DNA of 64,000 bases, taken from Lyngbya sp. HA4199-MV5. Lineage in GTDB: Bacteria > Cyanobacteriota > Cyanobacteriia > Leptolyngbyales > Leptolyngbyaceae. Shown piece after piece: positions 57,542 to 64,000 of the stretch; position 1 is the first letter of the stretch; each line of letters starts with the position of its first letter. The translations under genes and the position numbers were made by a program. The stretch is from positions 1-64,000 of the forward strand of contig JAHHHL010000025.1 in the NCBI GenBank assembly GCA_019359375.1, written 5' to 3'. Below the pieces are notes generated by a model. It saw only the letters and a program-made list of their open reading frames with translations, was not told the DNA's origin and ran no database searches.

Positions 57542-57560
57542 GAGTTGGTTCAGCGCTCAT

Positions 57561-59003
57561 CTACTCAGCAATGAAGACGCTTTTCCATTCGCTGTAGTGG
57601 TCGAGGACTGCCAAGCCTAACTCACGTCCCAAGCCGCTGCGTTTCACCCCACCAAAAGGCGCTTCGAGGTGGACGCTGTGCCCGGTGTTGATGGACAAAA
57701 CGCCCGTTTCGATCGCTCGTGCCACTCGTAACGCTCGACTCACATCCCGCGTCCAGATCGAACCGGAGAGTCCGTAGAGGCTATCGTTGGCGATCGTTAC
57801 GGCTTCTGTTTCGGTGTCAAACGGCAGCACACAGACTACGGGACCAAAGATTTCTTCTCGCATAATCTGCATGCCTGGAGTTGCGTCGGCAAAGATGGCG
57901 GGTTGCAGGTAGGCTCCCTGGGCAAGTGCTCCGGTTGGAATATCCCCGCCGCACAGCAGTTTGGCTCCTTCGGCTTTGCCAATTTCGACGTAGCGATGCA
58001 CGCGATCGCGATGGCTGGTCGAAATTAAGGGTCCAATTTCCGTGTGGTCGTCCAGAGGATGCCCCACCTTCAGCACCTGAAACTGCTCGGTCAGTTGGTG
58101 CAGAAATGTATCATAAATGGGGCGTTCAACGAGAATGCGCGATCGGGCACAGCAGTCCTGCCCCGCGTTCCCCAGGACGCTCCACAGCGATTTCACCACG
58201 GCTTTATCCAGATCGGCATCGGCAAAGACCAGGTTGGCAGACTTGCCGCCCAGTTCTAGCGTCACATTCTTAATGTCGTCGGCTGCCAGCTTCATTACCT
58301 GGGTACCAATCTCGGTCGATCCGGTAAAAGAAACTTTGCGTATCAGGGGATGACGTACCAATGCATCACCAGCCGTACTGCCTGCACCAGGAACCACATT
58401 GAAAACGCCTGGTGGTACGCCTGCTTCCAGTGCCAGTTCACCCAGGCGCAAAGCCGTCAGTGGGGTTTGAGAGGCTGGTTTGAGGACGATCGTGTTTCCC
58501 ATTGCCAGCGCAGGCGCAACTTTCCAGGACGTGATGGCGATCGGAAAATTCCAGGGCGCGATCATGCCACACACCCCGATCGGCTCTCGAAAGGTCAAGT
58601 GCGTCCCCGCTGCCGCAACGGGAATCGTCTGTCCACCGACTTTGTTAATGGCTCCAGCGTAATATTCAAAGCAGTCAGCAGCCAGATTCACCTCATCGCG
58701 CGCATCCCGAATGGTTTTGCCTGCATTGCGGCTTTCCAATTGCGCCAGAGACTCCAGATTCTCTCGAATCAGAGTTGCCAGGGTGAACAGGATCCGGGCA
58801 CGATCGCGCGAGTTTACCTTACGCCAACCTGCCCGTGCATTTTCTGCCGCCTGCACAGCCCGGTGAATATCTTCAACACCACCAGCGGCAACCGTCGCCC
58901 AGGCTTCGCCCGTAGCCGGATCAATCAAATGAGACTGCTGACCGGAAGCGGCAGGAATGCGATCACCTCCAATCAGCAGCAATGCTGTTAACAACGAACC
59001 CAT
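57561..59003 (-). CDS. NAD(P)-dependent aldehyde dehydrogenase
   Basis: 480 residues of the ALDH superfamily. Key segments: [45 protein letters not shown] (general base Glu), [15 protein letters not shown] (nucleophile Cys) and [13 protein letters not shown]. The GQDC motif and neighbourhood resemble amino-aldehyde dehydrogenases. It begins 3 bp after the permease gene ends, so the pair forms an operon, probably for uptake and oxidation of an amine or aldehyde. The exact substrate is not resolved. Confidence 0.93.
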   Translation of the reverse strand: MGSLLTALLLIGGDRIPAASGQQSHLIDPATGEAWATVAAGGVEDIHRAVQAAENARAGWRKVNSRDRARILFTLATLIRENLESLAQLESRNAGKTIRDARDEVNLAADCFEYYAGAINKVGGQTIPVAAAGTHLTFREPIGVCGMIAPWNFPIAITSWKVAPALAMGNTIVLKPASQTPLTALRLGELALEAGVPPGVFNVVPGAGSTAGDALVRHPLIRKVSFTGSTEIGTQVMKLAADDIKNVTLELGGKSANLVFADADLDKAVVKSLWSVLGNAGQDCCARSRILVERPIYDTFLHQLTEQFQVLKVGHPLDDHTEIGPLISTSHRDRVHRYVEIGKAEGAKLLCGGDIPTGALAQGAYLQPAIFADATPGMQIMREEIFGPVVCVLPFDTETEAVTIANDSLYGLSGSIWTRDVSRALRVARAIETGVLSINTGHSVHLEAPFGGVKRSGLGRELGLAVLDHYSEWKSVFIAE

Positions 59004-59006
59004 AGC

Positions 59007-60527
59007 TTACTTTGCTGTCTTTGGTTGCTCGATTTCTTGCAGTGCTCTTGTCAGCAGCGCGTTTTCCTCTTCGGGTGCCCGTGCCACCAACTTTTTGCGT
59101 GAGTACAGCAAGAAGTAAGCCACCATCATTGCTAAGAAGATCACCACCCAAACCACCGCTGGTTGGTACGCGGGATCGGCAAAGCAGGCAAAGAGCGCGA
59201 CGATCGCCAGCACTGCCCCGATCGCAGCACCCGGAATACCCAGTGGACTTTGATAGGGGCGATGCAGGTCAGACCGTGAAAGCTTGAGCTTGACGTAGCT
59301 GATCATCACCATCGCGTAAGAGATCACCGCACCCAGTACCGCCATATTAATGAGCGTGCTGCCAATCAGTGCTGACTGACCCGATTGCTCCAAAATAAAC
59401 AGGCAGATCAGACCCACAACCGCGCCCACAATCAGCGCGATCGCGGGCGTATGCCAACGACTGGTGATCGAAATCCAGCGCGGGTAATAGCCTGCACGCG
59501 AGAGGGAAAACAGCACCCGTCCATACGCATAGATGATGGTGTGAAAGCTGGCAATCAACCCAGTCACCGCCAGCGTTGTTAGAACGGTGAAGATAGCACC
59601 CTCGCCAAAAATAGCCTTAAAGCCGTCAGCGATCGGCGCACCCGATTTGCTGATCGCCGCTGCCCCAGTCAACGTCTGGTTGGTTGCTGGGTCAACAAAA
59701 GTCGTAGGTAGACCAGGATTTAACACCAGCACAAACAGCGAGAGCAACAGCAGCGTAATAATGCCCCAGTTCAGCGCTTTGGGAATATCCCGCACGGTGT
59801 CGTGTGCCTCTTCTGCGGCTAAGGGCAACTGCTCGATCGCCAGGTAGAACCAGATGGCATAGGGTAATGCCTTAAACACACCACCCAAGCCAAACGGTAG
59901 CCAGTTGGGATTCCCCGGCTCCGGTGGAATGTTGAACAGCAGATCTGGTTGATACTTGCCCGAAAAAATCGTCGTGATAAAGAAAATGACCAGCACGCCT
60001 GCTGCGATCGCCGTCACGACCAGTCCTGCCTTCAGCGTCAGTTCCACACCCCGAATGTTGATAAACACGAAAACGGCGTAAAATACCACCCACCAGACCG
60101 ATAGCGGCACACTCGGCAGCAGCGTTTGCATATAGCTACTGATAAAGAAGACGACTACAGCAGGTGTCACCACATATTCAATGGTGTCGGTCACGCCGCA
60201 AATAAAGCCGCCCAAGGGACCAAACGCACTGCGCGTAAAGGAGTAAAAGCCACCCGCATGGGGCAGCGCTGCCGACAGTTCGGCGATACTGTAGACCATG
60301 CAAACATACATGACCGCCATTAACAGGGTTGCGATCGCCAAACCGCCAAACCCGCCCGACGCTAAGCCAAAATTCCAGCCAGAGTAGTCACCAGAAATGA
60401 CTGCACCAACTCCCAGTGCCCAGAGCAACACCCAGCCTGCACTACGCCGTAGCTGGCGCTTTTCTAAATAGTCTTGTTCAACTGAGTCGTAGCGGACGAT
60501 TCCCCTAGAACGTTCGTCTTCTGTCAT
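59007..60527 (-). CDS. APC-family amine/amino-acid permease, ethanolamine-transporter type
   Basis: 506 residues with about twelve membrane helices. The first helix carries ALGVGAVISGDYSGWNFGLA, a pattern I associate with the ethanolamine permease (EAT) branch of the APC superfamily; general amino-acid permeases usually have GSGIF-type sequence there. Further conserved segments are FTRSAFGPLGGFICG and FYLAIEQLPLAAEEAHDTVRDIP. It works in the plasma membrane and is paired with an aldehyde dehydrogenase 3 bp downstream. I see no ethanolamine ammonia-lyase genes here. Confidence 0.92.
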   Translation of the reverse strand: MTEDERSRGIVRYDSVEQDYLEKRQLRRSAGWVLLWALGVGAVISGDYSGWNFGLASGGFGGLAIATLLMAVMYVCMVYSIAELSAALPHAGGFYSFTRSAFGPLGGFICGVTDTIEYVVTPAVVVFFISSYMQTLLPSVPLSVWWVVFYAVFVFINIRGVELTLKAGLVVTAIAAGVLVIFFITTIFSGKYQPDLLFNIPPEPGNPNWLPFGLGGVFKALPYAIWFYLAIEQLPLAAEEAHDTVRDIPKALNWGIITLLLLSLFVLVLNPGLPTTFVDPATNQTLTGAAAISKSGAPIADGFKAIFGEGAIFTVLTTLAVTGLIASFHTIIYAYGRVLFSLSRAGYYPRWISITSRWHTPAIALIVGAVVGLICLFILEQSGQSALIGSTLINMAVLGAVISYAMVMISYVKLKLSRSDLHRPYQSPLGIPGAAIGAVLAIVALFACFADPAYQPAVVWVVIFLAMMVAYFLLYSRKKLVARAPEEENALLTRALQEIEQPKTAK

Positions 60528-60626
60528 AAAAAACTGTACTCGTTACAAACAGCAGATACTGAATCTAAATACCATGAGGTATCTGCCGTAACGTTCAGAC
60601 TTAATTACTCTTAAGAGATAGAGCTT

Positions 60627-60986
60627 ATGCACGACCCAGATCCGTTTGAAAATCAGGAGATCAAACGCCTCCAGCTCTTTATCTATTTAATGCCTGTTGT
60701 TGGCTTTTTTCCCGCATTGTGGACGCTGTACCGCGATCGTGGCACCCGTCAGCAAAAAAATATCAGCCGCCTGGTCGTCACCCTGGCTTTAGGCTGGCTT
60801 CTGGGCTATGTCTTGCTCGGTGCAGGCGCAAACGCCTCAGAATCGCTTTCACTACCGTTGCTGATCACCAGTAGCTTATTCACCTCCGGCTACTTTCTGG
60901 TGAATCTCTGGCTCATGGTGCAATTGTGGCGACGCAAACCCATGCGGTTGCCGATCGCGAGTCAGTTGGGCGATCGGTTGCCGTGA
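60627..60986 (+). CDS. Small three-helix membrane protein
   Basis: 119 residues with three hydrophobic segments (~18-34, ~48-66, ~80-100) and basic loops. The N-terminus is short and acidic (MHDPDPFENQEIKRLQLF). I recall similar cyanobacterial proteins of unknown function. A weak AAGAGATA ribosome-binding site precedes the ATG. It diverges from the permease gene; its 3' end meets a heptamer tract. Confidence 0.8.
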   Translation: MHDPDPFENQEIKRLQLFIYLMPVVGFFPALWTLYRDRGTRQQKNISRLVVTLALGWLLGYVLLGAGANASESLSLPLLITSSLFTSGYFLVNLWLMVQLWRRKPMRLPIASQLGDRLP

Positions 60987-61196
60987 GGGAGAGGCAGAAG
61001 GCAGAAGGCAGTTTTTAGTTTTTAGTTGTTGGTTGTTAGAAAAGAGCGGTCAGCGGTCAGCCTGGGGTGTTTGAGTTTTGATCTGGGAAGTCAGGAGTCA
61101 GGAGTCAGCTTTCTTTTTAGCCTTTAGCCTTTATCCTTCATCCCTCATCCCTCATCCCTCCTTCTGCCCTCTGCCCTCTGCCCTCTGCCTTTCCCC
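60987..61196. repeat. Heptamer tract entering the end of the AAA ATPase gene
   Basis: GGCAGAA, TTTTTAG/TTGTTGG, CCTTTAG, CATCCCT and CTGCCCT units in series. The last ~50 bp (61145-61196) are inside the minus-strand ATPase gene and encode its final residues. Confidence 0.9.
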
Positions 61197-62698
61197 CTTT
61201 CGCACGCCTGAATCAAATGTTGCATCGTCACGCTGGATTCTGTAGCAGCGGCATCAATGGCGGCATCACGGGCGATCGCGCTGATTTCGCCACCGCTGAA
61301 GGCAAATTGCTGGGCTAATCCATGCCAGTCGATGTCAGTATTCAGGGGTGTTTGTGCTGGAAAGGCTTGTTGCCAGAGTTTGAGGCGGGTTGTGCGATCG
61401 GGCAGCGGAAAGTCTAGCAATGGGGTAAGCTGTCGTCGCCAGTGGGCGGCAAGGCTCTGCTTGTGATGCGTGCTCAGGAGGGTGATGCCGTCGTGCTGTT
61501 GTCTCAAGGCAAGAAATTGCTGCACGACGCTAGGAGATAGCAATGTGGTACGACCCAGCCAAAGGTGAGCGGACTTGAGTAAGAGCACGATCGGAGCTTG
61601 AGCGGCAACGGCTTGAATCAGTTGAGGCACGTCTTCCAGGGGCACTTGCGCCAGATCAACGCATACTAGAGGGCTTTGCAGGGTTTGCGCGATCGCCCGT
61701 GCCGCCAGCGTTTTACCTGTACCCGGAGCGCCAACGAGGAGCGCGATCGTGCCCGCTGTGGACGGTGTTCCAGTAGAGGCAAAGCCCCAATCTTCATCAA
61801 CCTGGTGAGCAAATTTGACCCGATAACAGAGGTGATGCAAGTTCTCCAGTAAAGAAGGCGGGAGGATGAGGTGTGTCCAGAAGTTTTGGGGAGGAGTGGG
61901 GAGAGGAGTGAGGGGAGTAGGGAGTGGGGAATAGGGAGTAGGGATGAGTAAGGTGTCTAAAAAATCGCTTTCGGGGCGATCAGCGAGAAGGTAGTTAACC
62001 AAGGGATCGGGGAGCTTGACGAGATGGGCGAGGAGCGGTGCGGTTTGGGACGATCGCAGTTCCAGGAGGTGATATTTGAGCAGGGTGGATTCGTCGGTAA
62101 GGGCAGTTCGGAGCGATCGCCACTCGGCATCGGTGCGGCACAAGAGCCGGAGCAGCAAATCGACGGTTGGTAGCCCGCTTGCTCCAGCCTGTTCGGTTTC
62201 TTGAAGGTAGTTGTAAAGGCGTGCGTAGCGACGGCTAATTTCAGGCGCAAGTGCCATTAAGACTAGGTTCTTCTCAAGGACGCTTAGCTGTAAGCGATCG
62301 CACAGCAACGGCAAACCCAGCAAAATCCCACGCTGCTGGCTGATCTGAATCTTTGCCTCTAGCTGCTGTTGGTAGCTGGCTTTGGTTGAGGTTGATCGAC
62401 GGCGAGGATCATCGGCTGGCGAATCATAGGCAGTTTCTCCTTCGAGTGTGACTAACCCTTTCCACCAATGGCTGGTGACGCGATCGCCCCGTGTCCGCGC
62501 AACTCGATCGACTACCTTCGTCTCCTGTCGCTGCCGCGCGATCGCCGTGCTCAACACCCGATCGAGCCAACCGAGTTCTGCTCTCAGGTATGCCCAATTA
62601 TCGGCAAAAGGTTCGATGGAGTCGCTTGGCATTTGAGAAAGCCGCAATGCAATATGAGAGACCGTTTGTTTGATCTTATACCTAACATCAGGCATCAT
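61145..62698 (-). CDS. AAA-type ATPase with degenerate Walker B
   Basis: 517 residues. The N-terminal domain (~45-250) includes LLGLPLLCDRLQLSVLEKNLVLMALAPE and LPTVDLLLRLLCRTDAEW, a layout I recall in ATPases of contractile-injection-type loci. Then comes a heptamer-derived Pro/Thr linker (~250-272) and an AAA domain with Walker A GAPGTGKT (~323-330). At the Walker B position (~368-377) the sequence is IVLLLKSAHLWLG, without the usual acidic pair. A sensor-type region and lid (FSGGEISAIARDAAIDAA) follow. The final residues [14 protein letters not shown] are read from repeats. It overlaps the downstream YyaL gene by 4 bp. No injection-system structural gene is visible here. Confidence 0.82.
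   Translation of the reverse strand: MMPDVRYKIKQTVSHIALRLSQMPSDSIEPFADNWAYLRAELGWLDRVLSTAIARQRQETKVVDRVARTRGDRVTSHWWKGLVTLEGETAYDSPADDPRRRSTSTKASYQQQLEAKIQISQQRGILLGLPLLCDRLQLSVLEKNLVLMALAPEISRRYARLYNYLQETEQAGASGLPTVDLLLRLLCRTDAEWRSLRTALTDESTLLKYHLLELRSSQTAPLLAHLVKLPDPLVNYLLADRPESDFLDTLLIPTPYSPLPTPLTPLPTPPQNFWTHLILPPSLLENLHHLCYRVKFAHQVDEDWGFASTGTPSTAGTIALLVGAPGTGKTLAARAIAQTLQSPLVCVDLAQVPLEDVPQLIQAVAAQAPIVLLLKSAHLWLGRTTLLSPSVVQQFLALRQQHDGITLLSTHHKQSLAAHWRRQLTPLLDFPLPDRTTRLKLWQQAFPAQTPLNTDIDWHGLAQQFAFSGGEISAIARDAAIDAAATESSVTMQHLIQACERGKGRGQRAEGRRRDEG
61885..61945. repeat. Heptamer-derived linker inside the AAA ATPase gene
   Basis: GGGGAGT/AGGGAGT-type units that read in frame on the minus strand as a Pro/Thr/Leu-rich linker between the helical N-domain and the ATPase domain. 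Confidence 0.8.
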
Positions 62699-64000
62699 CC
62701 CCTGATCTGGCTTTCTAAAACTTGCGCTTGAAACTGTTCCTGGCTATAAGCAGGTTCCCGACAGCTTAACCCTTGACAGACTAAGCCACTGACTCCTTCA
62801 GGCAAGCTTTCGAGCTTTAGCACAGCCGTGGGGAAGCACTGCTTTGACAGCGCTCCCAGTTGGTCAGCCGTCGAGCGGATCAGAATGTGGTTGTGGAACC
62901 AGTCGAGGGCGGCAAAGAGGCTGGGGCACGCCTGGGGCGATCTCGCCATGACGCTACTAAACGCCTGTAAGGTTTGCTCTGCCTTATCGAGATAGCTGAG
63001 GTCTTCGGTCAGCAGCGAGAGGCGGATCAGGTTTGCGACGGCAATGCCATTGGCAGACGGGGTGGCATGGTCGATGTAGCTCCGTTCTCGCAGCAGCAGA
63101 TTGTCGCTGGCAGCGGTGTTGTAGTAGCCACCCAGTTCGATACTCCAGAGGAACTCGTCAAATTCGGTTTGGACAGCGATGGCGCGATCGAGCCAGGAGG
63201 ACGGGGGAGTAGGGAGTGGGGAGTGGGGAGTGGGGACTGAGGCTTGCTCTAGATCTAGAAGGGCTTTGATGAAGAGGGCGTAATCTTCGGACTGTGCCAA
63301 CACATCGGGCTTGCCGTCGTAATTGACGCGATGGAAGCGCCCGTCAACCCACTGGCGCTGGAGAATAAAATTCGCTGCGTTAGTCGCTAATGCTAAATAA
63401 GACGGCTGCTGAAAGACGGTGGCGGCACGAGCAAGTCCAGAGATCATCAGGCTATTCCAGGCGACGATCGCTTTCGTATCGGTGACAGGGGGAATGCGAC
63501 CCGCCCAGCCTGTAGCCTTTGCTTCCTGGCTGTTGCGGGCTGGTGGGAAGGTGGGCAAGGCTTCGACAGAGGCACCATAGCGAATGAGAAAGAGTTTCCT
63601 GAGCGTGCTTTCTAGCGAGTCAGTGAGTTTACCAGGGTGATACCGTTGCAGGACGTTGAACCCTTCAAAGTTGCCGTTTTCGGTCACGGTAAATTGGTCT
63701 GCCAGTGCTGCCAGTTCGGGCAACGTCAGAAGTTCCACAAGCTGCTGGTAGTCCCAGGCATAGAAAGCACCTTCTTCTGGTTCTGCCGCTGTGGGGTCGG
63801 TAAAGCTATCGGCATCCTGCGCGGCGTAAAAATAGCCTTCTGGTGCCGTCATTTCGCGCTGAAGCCAGTGGACAGTCAGCGCGATCGCCCGCTCAAAGGC
63901 AGGTTCTTCTACACCCGCTGCCCACAGATTCGCGAGGTATTCAACGATTTGCCCATTGTCGTAGAGCATTTTTTCAAAGTGTGGCACCGTCCAGGTTGGG
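62695..64000 (-). CDS. YyaL/DUF255-type thioredoxin-domain protein (C-terminal part)
   Basis: Only the C-terminal ~435 residues are in the window; the frame runs open through base 64000, so the N-terminal thioredoxin-like domain lies outside. The (α/α)6-barrel part shows VPHFEKMLYDNGQ, FYAAQDADS, EEGAFYAWDYQQL, DTKAIVAWNSLMISGLARA and the late SYIDHATPSANGIAVANLIRLS. These are the SSP411/YyaL family pattern (glycosidase-like barrel). A short heptamer stretch at ~63203-63238 adds a Pro/Ser-rich loop ([13 protein letters not shown]). Cellular role of the family is not well defined. Confidence 0.9.
   Translation of the reverse strand, partial: PTWTVPHFEKMLYDNGQIVEYLANLWAAGVEEPAFERAIALTVHWLQREMTAPEGYFYAAQDADSFTDPTAAEPEEGAFYAWDYQQLVELLTLPELAALADQFTVTENGNFEGFNVLQRYHPGKLTDSLESTLRKLFLIRYGASVEALPTFPPARNSQEAKATGWAGRIPPVTDTKAIVAWNSLMISGLARAATVFQQPSYLALATNAANFILQRQWVDGRFHRVNYDGKPDVLAQSEDYALFIKALLDLEQASVPTPHSPLPTPPSSWLDRAIAVQTEFDEFLWSIELGGYYNTAASDNLLLRERSYIDHATPSANGIAVANLIRLSLLTEDLSYLDKAEQTLQAFSSVMARSPQACPSLFAALDWFHNHILIRSTADQLGALSKQCFPTAVLKLESLPEGVSGLVCQGLSCREPAYSQEQFQAQVLESQIRG
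63203..63238. repeat. Heptamer insert inside the YyaL-type gene
   Basis: GGGGAGTAGGGAGTGGGGAG-like units, in frame on the minus strand, forming a surface-type Pro/Ser loop. Confidence 0.8.

Overview
The window is chromosomal DNA from a cyanobacterium. CGATCG/GCGATCGC (HIP1-type) octamers occur throughout, and heptamer-type simple repeats typical of filamentous cyanobacteria are abundant. Gene content agrees: FHA and DICT-domain proteins, an HpsJ-like membrane protein, DUF502-nusB-ftsY-PP2C-argH in series, Uma2, BrnTA and a large glycosyltransferase cluster. A filamentous, Leptolyngbya-like host is plausible, but there is no rRNA or other marker here to fix the genus. I saw no tRNA, rRNA, CRISPR array or complete insertion sequence.

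Layout. 0.3-7.7 kb: exopolyphosphatase (Ppx/GppA+HD), a small histidine kinase, two zinc-ribbon/FHA proteins (one carrying a degenerate kinase), 6-phosphogluconolactonase and an HpsJ-like protein. 8.2-17.7 kb: a plus-strand housekeeping series (DUF502, nusB, ftsY, SpoIIE/PP2C phosphatase, adenine-deaminase-type add homologue, argH) interrupted by a BrnT/BrnA toxin-antitoxin pair. 18-25 kb: a Tat-exported acetamidase/formamidase-like protein, then a two-gene P-loop/STAND NTPase module and a HAD hydrolase. 25.8-38.6 kb: DUF305 lipoprotein, DICT histidine kinase lacking its phospho-acceptor histidine, Uma2, an AT-rich SPFH protein that looks acquired, PutA, and a 1337-residue GAF/PAS/GGDEF/EAL protein. 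39.4-43.4 kb: enolase, TetR regulator, GST and an atypical SDR. 43.5-55.8 kb: a minus-strand polysaccharide cluster (one polymerase-like membrane protein, four GT4-type and four GT2-type glycosyltransferases). 56-57.5 kb: three small genes with a polymorphic-toxin-like member and a relic of a second copy. 57.6-60.5 kb: aldehyde dehydrogenase plus ethanolamine-type permease. 61-64 kb: an AAA ATPase and a YyaL/DUF255 protein that runs off the right edge.

Non-coding structure is unusually rich. There are three copies of a ~225-bp MITE-like element with inverted termini; one copy has an exact 9-bp target duplication, and one supplies the stop codon of the PP2C gene. Heptamer tracts fill many gaps and also run in frame through at least four proteins. 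Three 28-bp palindromes follow argH, eno and the SDR gene.

The best candidates for an undescribed system are the P-loop ATPase/TPR-STAND pair at 19.7-24.7 kb and the SPFH protein with a C-terminal helical module at 29.7-31.0 kb. Both have the architecture of cyanobacterial conflict or signalling machinery. Their function cannot be read from sequence alone.
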